DNA of 64,000 bases. Source: Streptomyces celluloflavus. GTDB taxonomy: Bacteria; Actinomycetota; Actinomycetes; Streptomycetales; Streptomycetaceae. The notes under the pieces were generated by a model. The model saw only the letters and a list, made by a program, of their open reading frames with translations. It was not told the DNA's origin and did not search any database. Position 1 is the stretch's first letter, and every line of letters begins with the position of its first letter. Where the stretch lies: the NCBI GenBank assembly GCA_000720995.1, contig JOEL01000034.1:1-64000 (forward strand), given 5' to 3'. Made by a program: the position numbers and the translations under genes. Shown in pieces: positions 1-8,537 of the stretch.

Positions 1-164
1 TCGGGAACCTTGATCACGAGGCCGGTGCTGACCTTCATGTCGGGTGCGATGGCGCGGAGGATGCCGATGCGGTCGTCGTGGGCGTGGTCGATCACACGGC
101 GGCCGAGAAGGGGGTGTTTCCAGTGCCCCAGTCCGAGGGGCTGCATGGGTGTGCGCGTGGTCAT
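1..164 (-). CDS. hypothetical protein, N-terminal part only
   Basis: The reverse strand opens with ATG at 164 (MTTRTPMQPLGLGHWKHPLL...) and stays open for about 54 codons to the window edge. A GGACCTCC stretch lies just upstream but is not a good Shine-Dalgarno match. I do not recognise a domain. It reads the same way as the small gene and recombinase-like gene to its right, about 110 bases downstream of them, so it could be the next member of that group. Function unknown; the C-terminus is outside the window. Confidence 0.5.
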   Translation of the reverse strand, partial: MTTRTPMQPLGLGHWKHPLLGRRVIDHAHDDRIGILRAIAPDMKVSTGLVIKVP

Positions 165-274
165 GGGGAGGTCCTCACGCTGTCGGATGGACTGTCGCTC
201 GTCCGCGCGCCGGGAAAGGGCGCAGGGGCGGGGCCGAACGCGGTACTGCGTGGTGGAGGGGCCTTGTAGAGGCG

Positions 275-373
275 TCAGCCGTGGTGGCTGCCGGAGATGC
301 CGACGGCGAGCACGAAGGCCAGGGCCGCCAGGCACGTCAGGTACGTGACGACGCGGCGCTGCTCGGGCGTCAC
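275..373 (-). CDS. 32-residue single-span membrane peptide
   Basis: A GTG codon at 373 overlaps the stop of the upstream gene in a GTGA arrangement, which argues for translational coupling. The product begins MTPEQRRVVTYLTC and contains one hydrophobic stretch (roughly residues 9-26, rich in Leu, Ala, Val), ending GSHHG. It is probably a small inner-membrane peptide with a basic cytoplasmic N-terminus. No family is recognised. The coupling to the upstream reading frame and sensible amino-acid composition are the only evidence that it is translated. Confidence 0.5.
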   Translation of the reverse strand: MTPEQRRVVTYLTCLAALAFVLAVGISGSHHG

Positions 374-1053
374 GGGTGATCTTCCGGCGGCTCGCCAACT
401 TCGGTCTTCTGGAAGGCGGTGAGGCTCAATGCCTCACCGAGGGTCGCCGGGCGACACCAGTTCACGAGGGCATCCCAGGGGTCGCCCACGGGACGACTCA
501 GTACGAGGCATTCGCCGTTGACCGCAAGGATCTTCGCGACCTTGGAGCGGGTGGTGTCGACAACGGCCGCACCGACACGGAACGGCTCGCGTCGTGCCGG
601 CGGCACCTGGGCGAGTGGCTCGTCATCGAGGTAGACGGCGAAGGCGTGCGCTTCGTCCAGCTGGTGCCGGAGCTCTTCGCGGTCCTGGTCCGTGTCGGCG
701 ATCTGCGCCGCGCTGCGGGCCATGAGGACGTCGGCGCCACCGTTCGCCGTATCGATGGCCAGCAGCCTCGCGGCTTCACGCCAGCCGGGGCGTTGGCGGA
801 GCGGGAGGGGCGTGGGGCCGACGTCGATACAGGTGGCAGCGATGGCCCAGTCCCGTGCGGCGGCGTGGATGGCCAGCTGGCTCGTGATCTGATCCTGGTC
901 ACCGTCGGAGACGTTGGCGTAGAGGACGACTTGCCCACGGCGTGACGTCTCCACAGGCTTCACCGCGGGCCCGTTGGCGACGGGTGCGGGTAGGTCCGCA
1001 ATGGCAGTCATGAGCACACCGCCGCAGTTGACGTGCATGGGGTGCCCCGTCAT
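370..1053 (-). CDS. serine-recombinase-like N-terminal domain fused to a small C-terminal domain
   Basis: This 227-residue protein starts at the ATG at 1053, preceded by AAGGGA at good spacing; a second ATG at 1011 is possible. The first two thirds resemble the resolvase/invertase catalytic fold: a strand ending VVLYANVSDGDQDQ mirrors the YxRVS..DQ motif with the serine kept but the usual arginine replaced by Asn, and a later region (RPGWREAARLL) also fits. There is no recombinase DNA-binding domain. The last 65 residues (VGAAVVDTTRSKVAKI...) look like the small beta-rich DUF often found next to XRE regulators in Streptomyces. It is divergent from the XRE gene at 1311. A catalytic recombinase role is doubtful; a regulatory role is inferred. 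Confidence 0.6.
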   Translation of the reverse strand: MTGHPMHVNCGGVLMTAIADLPAPVANGPAVKPVETSRRGQVVLYANVSDGDQDQITSQLAIHAAARDWAIAATCIDVGPTPLPLRQRPGWREAARLLAIDTANGGADVLMARSAAQIADTDQDREELRHQLDEAHAFAVYLDDEPLAQVPPARREPFRVGAAVVDTTRSKVAKILAVNGECLVLSRPVGDPWDALVNWCRPATLGEALSLTAFQKTEVGEPPEDHP

Positions 1054-1310
1054 CGAGCGTTCCCTTGGTTCAGACTGGTGGAGGGCATTGGCGCATCTCC
1101 TGTCTCTACGGAATGGGCCTTGCGTTCGTGGAACGCAACAATCGCCACGCTGAGGGCCGCGTTCAACCGACGCGTTTGCCAGAACCACCTTTTCTGGCAC
1201 GCCAGTTGCTGGACGTGCGCAAGAAACCGACGGATAACGTCGGTTGACGCGACCGTCTGCTGTACCTCCCGTTGCTGTGAGGCCATCATCGGCTTCAGGA
1301 GGTGGTCGTC

Positions 1311-2693
1311 GTGACCGGAGAGTCAGGTGTACACAAGCCCTCTTGCGCTCGACGCATCCGCGAACGAGGCGTGGAACAAGGGCGGTCCGTACCGCTGATC
1401 GCTGCGGACATTCACTCGTGCTGCGCCGTCAGCCGGTTGCGTGCCCAGCGGCTCGCACGCGGCCTGACGCTGACGGAGGCTGGTGAGGAGCTACGGAAAC
1501 TTGGGGAACGTCACGCTCCGGGCCGCCTCCGTGCCGAAGCGAACCAGCTCAGGTTGTGGGAGAAGGGCACCCGGGTGCCACGTACTGCGATGGTCATCCT
1601 GTTGTGCGCGTACTACGACTGCGACCCAAACGACCTGGGGTTGGCAGAGGCGGGTGTCCCACGCAGGACAGCTTCGGTGACTCGGGCGGAGCACGTCATG
1701 CCAGCGCTGGACCTCAACCCGGCAGTCGATTACCTCGCCGACCGAGTCGACTCCGTGCGCCGCTGCGTGGACCGGACCCTGGCAGCCGGAAGTGTCAGTC
1801 TCGGACAGCTTGACCTCATGGAGGAGCGCCTCCTGCTGGCTCGGCAGGAATACGTCCATTCGGCGCCTACATCCATGCTCAAGCAGTTGCTGTTGGACAT
1901 CCAGGAAGTGGAGGAGTTGGCTCAGGAACGTCAGCCAGCTTCGGTACAGGTGCGTCTGGCAGAAATGACCGCCGTACTGGCCACGCTCATTGCCGATTCT
2001 CTGATGAAGCTCGGAGATCTGAGGCGTTCGCGGTCGTGGTACAGCACTGCGAAACATGCGTCGGATGAGAGCGGGAACCTTGAACTGCGAGCGCGCGTAC
2101 GTGCGCAGGCCGCGATGCTGCCGTACTACTACGGCCCTTTGGAATCGGCCATCGCCCTCGCTCGGGAAGCCCGCATAATGACTCGAAGTAAGCCCTCGCC
2201 CACCGCGGCTTTCGCTGCTGTGGCGGAAGCGCGCGCACTTGCTCAGCAAGGGAATTCAGCTATCGCTGACGCACGCGTCCGAGATGCCTGTGCAATCTTC
2301 GAAAAGCTTCCCGCTGATCCGGCGGACGACGCTTTTGCCTTCCCACAGCGGCGCTTCCTGCTCTATCTCAGCGGCGCGTTCACAGCCATGGGCCGAAGCT
2401 CCCAGGCGCGTAGAGTCCAGGATCAAGCGCTCGCGCTCTATCCCAAGCACACGGGCATCGATCCGGCTCTGCTCCAGTTGGAAGCTGCACTATGCCTTGC
2501 GCACGACCGCAGTGCGACCGAAGCATGCCAGCTCGCTGCCGCAACCTACCTTTGCGTGCCCGAGGCGCACCGCACACCCATCCTGGGAGCCCGAGCACGA
2601 CGCGTTATCGAGGAACTCCCCGGCACGAACAAGGAGACACCGGCCGCGAAAGAACTTCGTGAACTCCTGGAGTTGCCCCCGGGCTCACCGTGA
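1311..2693 (+). CDS. XRE-family regulator with C-terminal TPR-like region
   Basis: The 460-residue product starts at the GTG at 1311, eight bases after AGGAGG (1297-1302); the earlier in-frame GTG at 1302 lies inside that ribosome-binding site. Residues about 35-110 form a Cro/C1-type helix-turn-helix (RLRAQRLARGLTLTEAGEEL, then NQLRLWEKGTRVP). The remaining 330 residues are helical with TPR-like spacing, as in the large Streptomyces XRE/TPR regulators. It is divergent from the recombinase-like gene and is followed 31 bases later by a phosphotransferase-fold gene that may be cotranscribed. Third positions are less strictly G/C than in neighbouring genes, hinting at horizontal transfer. The ligand is unknown. 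Confidence 0.8.
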   Translation: MTGESGVHKPSCARRIRERGVEQGRSVPLIAADIHSCCAVSRLRAQRLARGLTLTEAGEELRKLGERHAPGRLRAEANQLRLWEKGTRVPRTAMVILLCAYYDCDPNDLGLAEAGVPRRTASVTRAEHVMPALDLNPAVDYLADRVDSVRRCVDRTLAAGSVSLGQLDLMEERLLLARQEYVHSAPTSMLKQLLLDIQEVEELAQERQPASVQVRLAEMTAVLATLIADSLMKLGDLRRSRSWYSTAKHASDESGNLELRARVRAQAAMLPYYYGPLESAIALAREARIMTRSKPSPTAAFAAVAEARALAQQGNSAIADARVRDACAIFEKLPADPADDAFAFPQRRFLLYLSGAFTAMGRSSQARRVQDQALALYPKHTGIDPALLQLEAALCLAHDRSATEACQLAAATYLCVPEAHRTPILGARARRVIEELPGTNKETPAAKELRELLELPPGSP

Positions 2694-2724
2694 CACGTAG
2701 CCGCACGTCCGTAGCCTTGACAAC

Positions 2725-3630
2725 ATGACTGCCCCCACACCTACGCACGGTGGGTTCGAAATCGCCGAGCTGCAACACGTCCTTGACCGCGCATGTTCCG
2801 CCGTTGGGCTGGACGCAGCCGGCGCACAACTTCTGCGCGGCCACACCAATGCTGTCGTACGCCTTGCCAACGCCCCTGTAGTGATCAAGGTTGCCCGCCG
2901 GGGCTCGAAGTTCGAGAACGTGCAGCGCACGGTCGCTTTCGTTCGGTGGATCATGGACCGAGGGTTCCCCACCGTCCCCCTCCACCCGGTCGCTGATCAG
3001 CCGCTGGCGATCTCCGGACACGCTGTCACGTATTGGACCTACCTACCGCAGCCAGAACGTAACGTTTCCGCCGCGCAGATCGCCAAGCCGCTCTTCGCGC
3101 TCCACTCACTCCCCACCCCGCCACTCGACCTCCCGGTCCTGGACAACCTGACCGCCATCCGGGCCTCGCTCCGTCGCATCACAGCCCTGCCGGAGGCGAC
3201 GAAGCAGTTCCTTTCGGAACGGGCAGACCATCTGGAGCAAGCACTCAGCACTATCGATTTCGTGCTGCCGCGGGCGGTACTCCAGGGTGACCCACAGCAT
3301 CGCAACGCCCTGTTCGACGGTACAGACACCGTGCTCTGTGACTGGGACGCCGTCGCCGTGGGCCAGCCCGAGTGGGACCTGGTGACGCTCGAAATCCATT
3401 GCCGACGCTTCGGATACAGCCGCGACCACTACAAGCAGTTCGCCAACACCTACGGCTTTGACGTCACCAGATGGCCCGGCTTTCCGGTGCTGAGGGATAT
3501 ACGCGAACTGCGCATGATCACGACCAACGCCCGGAAGATCAGCCACGCGCCGTCGAGCGCAGCCGAGATCGATCGGAGAATCGCAGGGCTACGCTGCGAG
3601 GACTCATCGCTTGCATGGAACATCCTGTGA
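2725..3630 (+). CDS. aminoglycoside-phosphotransferase-family kinase
   Basis: A 301-residue protein of the APH/choline-kinase fold. It shows an N-lobe lysine in VVIKVAR (residue about 54), a Brenner-type catalytic loop VLQGDPQHRNALF with the catalytic Asp and Asn, and a metal-binding CDWDAVAVGQPEWDL motif. The last is typical of small-molecule kinases in this family. The substrate cannot be deduced; antibiotic resistance should not be assumed, since most Streptomyces homologues are uncharacterised metabolite kinases. It starts 31 bases after the XRE gene and ends about 110 bases before a strong terminator, so the two probably form an operon. Confidence 0.8.
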   Translation: MTAPTPTHGGFEIAELQHVLDRACSAVGLDAAGAQLLRGHTNAVVRLANAPVVIKVARRGSKFENVQRTVAFVRWIMDRGFPTVPLHPVADQPLAISGHAVTYWTYLPQPERNVSAAQIAKPLFALHSLPTPPLDLPVLDNLTAIRASLRRITALPEATKQFLSERADHLEQALSTIDFVLPRAVLQGDPQHRNALFDGTDTVLCDWDAVAVGQPEWDLVTLEIHCRRFGYSRDHYKQFANTYGFDVTRWPGFPVLRDIRELRMITTNARKISHAPSSAAEIDRRIAGLRCEDSSLAWNIL

Positions 3631-3742
3631 CTGACCGGTGGGTGCGAAGTCGGGAATCGGCAGTCCATCGCCGCCTCTCCGGGGCACGTCTCCATAGTGT
3701 GCTGCCCCGCCGACCAGCAGTGGGATCTTGAGACACGACGAA

Positions 3743-3778
3743 GCGCCCCGCCACCTGCCGGAGCAGGAGGCGGGGCGC
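3743..3778 (+). terminator. strong hairpin terminator
   Basis: A 10-bp stem GCGCCCCGCC / GGCGGGGCGC encloses, after an A-A mismatch, a nested CCTGC / GCAGG stem with a CGGA loop. The structure is almost perfectly self-complementary over 36 bases. It follows the phosphotransferase gene and precedes the P450, and most likely terminates the former. Confidence 0.75.
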
Positions 3779-3895
3779 AGTCATTGGGGTAAGCCGTCGA
3801 GGCGTCGGCCAGGCGGTAGCGGTGGATCCGCGCTCGGCTCCGCGAGGGCGTCTGCCCACCCGAGGCCGATCAGCGCACCGGTGCGGAGCCCCCAG

Positions 3896-5062
3896 ATGCT
3901 GAACGCGCCCTACCTCGACGGCATCGACCCGTTCGCCGCAACCGTCCGTGCCATCGCCGAACCCGATCCGGTCCACGCCGCCCTGCGCGCCGCCGGCCCC
4001 CTCGTCCAAGTGGACGCCCCGGCCGGAGGGAGGGCATGGATCGTGACCGACAACGCCCTGGCACGCGAGGTGCTCAACGACCCCCGGATCTCCAAGGACC
4101 CTGCGTTCGCACCTCCTGGCTGGGATCGCTGCACCGCCGGACTTGAGCAGACCGCCGCCGAACAGCCATCCCTCACCACCCTCGACGGCCCCGTTCACGC
4201 CGACCTGCGACGCGCCCACGCTCTGCTCCTCAACGCCCAGCGGATCCGCGCGCAGTCCGACCGGATCCACGGGATCGCCCGGAAGCTGCTCACCGAGCTC
4301 GCCGCCGACCGCACGGAGATCGACCTGATGGCCGACTTCACCACCCGCTATCCGCTCACCGTCCTCCTCGACCTGCTCGGCATCCCCCTCGATTACGTCG
4401 ACCGAGCCGCCGATGCCTGCAGAAGGATGCTCAGCAGCCAACCCGGAGCGCAGGGCAGTGCGATCGCCGCACTCACCGAACTCGCCGCCTCCGGGCTCGG
4501 CGACAACGGCCAGGGGCTCGCCGCCGAGCTGCGTGACCGACTCCCCGCACACACCACCCAAGAGGAACTGCAGTACCACCTGTTCGCGCTGATCTTCGCC
4601 GGACAGCTCACCACCGACAGCGCCCTCGGCACCCTGATAGCGCACGCGCTCGCGGACGGGCCGCACCGGAACTCGGCGGGCGAAGGGAGCGTCGGCGAGT
4701 TGGTCCGTGAGACGCTCAGGCAGCATCCGCCCGCTCCGTTCACCCTCTGGCGGTTCACCACCACCGAGACCGAACTCGCCGGAACGCGGCTGCCCGCCCG
4801 AGCGCCCGTGCTCGTCGACATCCAGGGAATCAACACCGACCCCGCCCGCTCACCCGGACCGGACCTGGCCTTCGGCGCCGGCCCGCACTTCTGCGTCGGT
4901 GCCCAACTCGCGCAGCTCGAACTGAGAGCGGCGGCCACAGTGCTGCGAACCGATTTTCCCGACGCCCGCCTCACCATCCCCTTCACCGAGCTCCAGCAGA
5001 CCACCATCGGCGGTCTGCAAGGAAGCCGACTGACCACCCTCCCCGTCACGTTGCACAGCTGA
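3896..5062 (+). CDS. cytochrome P450
   Basis: The 388-residue monooxygenase starts at the ATG at 3896 (GCGGAG upstream); the long in-frame upstream extension has no P450 homology and runs through the terminator at 3743-3778. Visible motifs are the ExxR of the K helix (ELVRETLR) and the haem-ligand loop FGAGPHFCVG with Cys about residue 333. The I-helix reads AGQLTT (residues 235-240), so the acidic residue of the usual acid-alcohol pair is Leu and the preceding His/Asp-type residue is Gln. That may alter proton delivery. No ferredoxin gene is adjacent. Substrate unknown; it stands alone between a terminator and a converging gene. Confidence 0.88.
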   Translation: MLNAPYLDGIDPFAATVRAIAEPDPVHAALRAAGPLVQVDAPAGGRAWIVTDNALAREVLNDPRISKDPAFAPPGWDRCTAGLEQTAAEQPSLTTLDGPVHADLRRAHALLLNAQRIRAQSDRIHGIARKLLTELAADRTEIDLMADFTTRYPLTVLLDLLGIPLDYVDRAADACRRMLSSQPGAQGSAIAALTELAASGLGDNGQGLAAELRDRLPAHTTQEELQYHLFALIFAGQLTTDSALGTLIAHALADGPHRNSAGEGSVGELVRETLRQHPPAPFTLWRFTTTETELAGTRLPARAPVLVDIQGINTDPARSPGPDLAFGAGPHFCVGAQLAQLELRAAATVLRTDFPDARLTIPFTELQQTTIGGLQGSRLTTLPVTLHS

Positions 5063-5240
5063 CGGTGACGGTGACGCGCACGCGGCGATGACGCCGGGTC
5101 CCAGCCGCACGGGCTGCCGCTCTCTGCCCGCCGGCCTCTTCACTTGGTGAGGCGGCGGCAGTTGATGAGGCTGACGGCGACGCGACGGCGACGCGACGGC
5201 GATGAAGCCGGGCGGCGGCGGATCCCGTACCGCGTCGGCC

Positions 5241-6020
5241 TCAGTTGTTGAGCTGCGTGAGGATGACGTAGTCGGTCTCGTCGCCGGGCAGGTAGCGCAC
5301 GCGCAGGATGCGGCCCGGCTGTACCTGGGGGACCAGGGCGGAGGCGATCGGCCGGTCCTGTTCGATGGTGAAGGTGGACCGGTCCGCGCGGGTGATCTGT
5401 ATGGCCAGGTGGAGCACGCTCTTGCCGTGGCGGATCTCGCCGGTGGGGCTCATGGACATGACCACGGCCTCCGCATCCGTGCCGCGGGTGCCGATCTCGT
5501 ACTGCGCCCGGCTGATTTCGCCGCGGGCGAGCTGGATGCCGTCGAGAGCCGCCTGCGCTTCGGCGGGCGTCGCGTCCCGGGCGATCGTCACGCCCTTCTC
5601 CGGCAGGCCGGGAAGGTAACGGACGGGGAGGGTGAGGCCGGGTTTCATGGTGCTGAGCTCGGTGAGGTCCACGACCAGCCGGGTGGTGGCCGGGAAGGAG
5701 GCGCCGTCGACGGTGTCGACCGTGAGCGCGAGTTCCAGCTGTGGCTTGTCGTTGATGCTGACGCCCGTGCGGCGCACTCCGGTCACGGTGCCCCGGCCGA
5801 TCGGGGCGCCCCGGAACGCCCGGGACGGGCCGCCGACCGCACGGCTCACCTGGAAGAGCGCCGGGACCACGAAGAGCAGCAGGATCAGGCCGATGAGCCA
5901 GCCGTTGAGCCAGGCGAATATGGGTTCCTCGCCGCTCACGGTGGCGGCGATCCCGCTACTGACATAGACCACGGCGACGACGATGCCGACGGCGAGCGCG
6001 ATCCAGGCGATGAACTTCAT
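5241..6020 (-). CDS. two-span membrane protein with a repeated cytoplasmic or extracellular beta domain
   Basis: The 259-residue product begins MKFIAWIALAVGIVVAVV, a hydrophobic segment at residues 3-25, with a second span at about 40-60 (LIGLILLLFVVPALFQV). The rest is soluble and seems to contain two related segments: one around TVTGVRRTGVSINDKPQ ending LPVRYLPG, and one around AEAVVMSMSPTGEIRHGK ending LRVRYLPG. This looks like a DUF3592-type duplication. No enzyme motif is visible. A 15-bp palindrome and a triple 15-bp repeat lie 115-175 bases upstream and could belong to its promoter. Confidence 0.6.
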   Translation of the reverse strand: MKFIAWIALAVGIVVAVVYVSSGIAATVSGEEPIFAWLNGWLIGLILLLFVVPALFQVSRAVGGPSRAFRGAPIGRGTVTGVRRTGVSINDKPQLELALTVDTVDGASFPATTRLVVDLTELSTMKPGLTLPVRYLPGLPEKGVTIARDATPAEAQAALDGIQLARGEISRAQYEIGTRGTDAEAVVMSMSPTGEIRHGKSVLHLAIQITRADRSTFTIEQDRPIASALVPQVQPGRILRVRYLPGDETDYVILTQLNN

Positions 6021-6133
6021 GAGTGACCGACCTCCGCGAAGACGCTAACAGGCGCCCCACGCGTCACAGTGATCCGTATCCCGAGATGTGGATGAACGGG
6101 AGATGTGGAGGTGCCTGCCTGACCGGCGTTGCT

Positions 6134-6148
6134 GATGTCACTGACATC
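6134..6148. promoter_or_regulatory. 15-bp palindrome, possible operator
   Basis: GATGTCA-C-TGACATC is a perfect 7-bp inverted repeat with a one-base centre. It sits between the end of the GlxA-type regulator gene and the membrane-protein gene that starts at 6020. The symmetry suits a dimeric repressor, but no regulator can be assigned from the sequence alone. Confidence 0.3.
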
Positions 6149-6151
6149 GCA

Positions 6152-6196
6152 TTCCTCTTGGGTCGGTTCCTCCTGGGTCGGTTCCTCTTGGGTCGC
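6152..6196. repeat. three tandem 15-bp repeats
   Basis: TTCCTCTTGGGTCGG, TTCCTCCTGGGTCGG and TTCCTCTTGGGTCGC follow one another without gaps. They lie in the untranslated stretch between the GlxA-like gene and the membrane-protein gene. Read on the reverse strand they would encode a QEEPT repeat, but no supported gene uses that frame. Confidence 0.7.
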
Positions 6197-6269
6197 GGTG
6201 CCGGAGCCGGGTGCGCGAGAGCCTGCCCGTGGGGGCGGTTGCCCGGGGCCTCGCGACGTCCGGCCGTGG

Positions 6270-7241
6270 CTATCCGGGGAGTGGGCCCTGACGGAACGCC
6301 GTGCGGTAGGCGTGGGGTGAGGTGCCGGTGTGGCGGGTGAAGTGGTGGCGCAGGGTGGCCGCCGAGCCGAAGCCGGTGCGGTCGGCGATGTGCTCGATGG
6401 GCAGATCGGTGGTCTCCAGGAGCTGCCGGGCGCGGTGGATCCGGGCGCGCAGCAGCCATTGCAGGGGAGTGGTGCCGGTCTGGGCGCGGAAGTGCCGGTT
6501 GAGGCCGCGCACGCTGATCGCGGCGTGGTCGGCGATGTCCTTGAGGGTGAGGGGCTGGTCGAGGCAAGACTCCATCCAGTGCAGGACCGGCTGGAGCGCG
6601 GTGGCATGGGCGGGGGGCCGGGGGTGTTCGATGAACTGGGCCTGGCCGCCGTCGCGTTGCAGGGGCATCACGATGCGGCGGGCGGTGGCGGCCGCGAGGT
6701 CGGCGCCGAGCTGGTCGCGGACCAGATGGAGGCAGAGGTCGAGTCCGGCGGCCACCCCGGCCGAGGTGATCAGGTTCCCGTTGTCGATGAACAGGACGGC
6801 GGGGTCGACGTCGACGCGCGGATGGCGGCGGGCGAGTTCATCCGCGTACTGCCAGTGGGTGGTGGCGCGCTGCCCGTCCAGCAGACCGGTGGCAGCCAGG
6901 GTGAAGGCGCCGATGCACACCGAGGCAAGGCGCGCGCCCCGCGCCGCCGCCTGCCGGAGCGCCTCGATGACGCGCGGGGGCGGGGTGTCGAGGAAGCCGC
7001 CGTGGCCGGGGACGACGATGACATCGGCCCCGTCGAGGCCGTCCAGACCGTACGGCGTGCGCAGCCGGAACGCGCCGTAGTCGGCGGCGGTGGCCACCGC
7101 GCGGCCCGGGGCGCAGACGCGGATCCGGTAGTGCGGGGTGCCGGTGGCCTGGTTGGCGGCGCCGAAGACCTGGCCGGGGATGGACAGCTCGAACGGGACG
7201 ACACCGTCGAGAGCGAGCACGGCCACCACAGTCCTGGTCAT
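6270..7241 (-). CDS. GlxA-family transcriptional regulator (DJ-1/PfpI plus AraC HTH)
   Basis: A 323-residue protein with the typical GlxA layout. An N-terminal class I glutamine-amidotransferase-like domain (residues about 4-170) contains the nucleophile-elbow-like segment ASVCIGAFTLAATGLLDG. A C-terminal double AraC helix-turn-helix follows (LKDIADHAAISVRGLNRHFR, then IEHIADRTGFGSAATLRHHF). Members of this family usually activate or repress an adjacent metabolic gene. It is divergent from the HD-domain operon at 7425, whose promoter region lies in the 183-base gap, so that operon is a reasonable target; this is inferred. The length is normal for the family. Confidence 0.85.
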   Translation of the reverse strand: MTRTVVAVLALDGVVPFELSIPGQVFGAANQATGTPHYRIRVCAPGRAVATAADYGAFRLRTPYGLDGLDGADVIVVPGHGGFLDTPPPRVIEALRQAAARGARLASVCIGAFTLAATGLLDGQRATTHWQYADELARRHPRVDVDPAVLFIDNGNLITSAGVAAGLDLCLHLVRDQLGADLAAATARRIVMPLQRDGGQAQFIEHPRPPAHATALQPVLHWMESCLDQPLTLKDIADHAAISVRGLNRHFRAQTGTTPLQWLLRARIHRARQLLETTDLPIEHIADRTGFGSAATLRHHFTRHTGTSPHAYRTAFRQGPLPG

Positions 7242-7321
7242 GGCCAGAATTTAGCGCATGCTGGCATTACGGCCACTGGCCGGGGCGTGCGCAACCCCGC
7301 AGGATCGAGACATTCCCCCCT

Positions 7322-7410
7322 CTGATCACCCCGATCGCTCCGATTGCCCTGATCGCCTCGACCGCTCCGACGCTCCGACGCCCCGACCATCTCGATCACC
7401 TCGATCGCCC
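7322..7410. repeat. degenerate tandem 9-bp repeats of CCGATCGCT type
   Basis: About nine back-to-back variants of a 9-base unit (CCGATCGCT, CCGATTGCC, CTGATCGCC, TCGACCGCT and so on) fill the leader of the HD-domain operon and end just before its GAGGAG ribosome-binding site. The array could be a repeated regulator site or simple slippage; the sequence does not decide. Confidence 0.55.
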
Positions 7411-7424
7411 GAGGAGTTCTCGCC

Positions 7425-8534
7425 TTGAGCCCCGCCCCGTCACCTCAGCCACCCCAGCCGCCCCCGTCGGCCGCCTCGCCCCCGCCGGCCCTCCCGCCCC
7501 ATCAGGACGACTTCGGTCTGCCGCGGTCGGATCTGGCGGTCCGCGCGCTGCGCTTCGCCGAAGCGGCCGAATCCGCGGTCATCTTCCGGCACAGCGTGCG
7601 CAGCTACCTCTTCGCCCGGGAACTCGCCACCGGACGCGGTCTGACGGCGGGCGCGGACTTCGACGACGAGCTGGTCTTCCTGGGCTGCGTCCTGCACGAC
7701 CTCGGCCTGTCCGAGCAGGGCAACGGCGACCAGCGATTCGAGGTGGACGGCGCCGATCTGGCCGCCCGTTTCCTGCACGACCAGGGGGTGGACGAGCAGG
7801 TGGTGGCGACGGTGTGGGACACCATCGCCCTGCACACCTCGGACGGCATCACCTCCCGCCAGGGCCCGGAGGTCGCTCTCGCCCAGGCGGGCATCGCCGC
7901 CGACATCCTGGGCCGCGACAAGGAACTGCTGCCCGACGCCTTCACCGACCGCGTCCACGCCGCCTTCCCCCGCGAGGACCTCGCCTACGCCCTGACCGAC
8001 CTGGTCACGCGGCAGGCGCTGGCCAACCCCGCCAAGGCCGGACCCCTCAGCTTCCCCGGCCAGGTCGTACGCGGCAGCCTGCCCCACGGCGCGCTGCCCA
8101 CCTGGTACGACCTGATCGCCGGGGCCGGCTGGGGCGACCGGCCGCCCGCCGCCCGCACCGACACCGCGGCCGCCTGGGAACCCGGCCAACTCCCCGTCCT
8201 GTTCGAGCGGTTCCTCGACGCCGGAGACCTGGACGCCCTGGTCTCCCTCTACGAACCCCATGCCGTTCTCGCCCCGGCACCGGGCAGCACGGTGACCGGC
8301 CCGACCGCCATCGCCGCACAGCTCCGCTCCTGGATCGAGTGCGGCGTCCGCGTCACCTTCCGCCGCCGTGCGCTGCACACCGCGGGCGATCTCGCCCTGC
8401 TGTCCCACACCGCGACGGTCACCGGTCCGTCCCCGGACGGGACGCCGGTGACCCGCGACACCGCCGAGGTGGCCCGGCGCCAGCCGGACGGCCGCTGGCT
8501 GTACGCCGTCGACGACCCGTTCTTCGGGGCGTGA
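7425..8534 (+). CDS. HD-domain protein fused to a SnoaL-like domain
   Basis: The 369-residue protein starts at the TTG at 7425, with GAGGAG about ten bases upstream. After a Pro-rich leader, residues about 35-225 are an HD hydrolase domain of the cyanamide-hydratase/YfeT-like type: FRH at residue 56, the HD pair at 91-92 in CVLHDLGL, and ALHTSDG further on. Residues about 250-369 are a SnoaL/nuclear-transport-factor-2-like domain (FLDAGDLDALVSLYEPHAVL, closing WLYAVDDPF). It is three bases from the next gene and heads a three-gene operon. The substrate is unknown; metal-dependent hydrolysis is inferred from the HD residues. Confidence 0.75.
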   Translation: MSPAPSPQPPQPPPSAASPPPALPPHQDDFGLPRSDLAVRALRFAEAAESAVIFRHSVRSYLFARELATGRGLTAGADFDDELVFLGCVLHDLGLSEQGNGDQRFEVDGADLAARFLHDQGVDEQVVATVWDTIALHTSDGITSRQGPEVALAQAGIAADILGRDKELLPDAFTDRVHAAFPREDLAYALTDLVTRQALANPAKAGPLSFPGQVVRGSLPHGALPTWYDLIAGAGWGDRPPAARTDTAAAWEPGQLPVLFERFLDAGDLDALVSLYEPHAVLAPAPGSTVTGPTAIAAQLRSWIECGVRVTFRRRALHTAGDLALLSHTATVTGPSPDGTPVTRDTAEVARRQPDGRWLYAVDDPFFGA

Positions 8535-8537
8535 GGG

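Noticed and set aside
6064..6149. 27-residue reverse-strand frame after the triple repeat, considered as a small peptide precursor
   Set aside because: No ribosome-binding site, no modifying enzymes nearby and no leader-core pattern.
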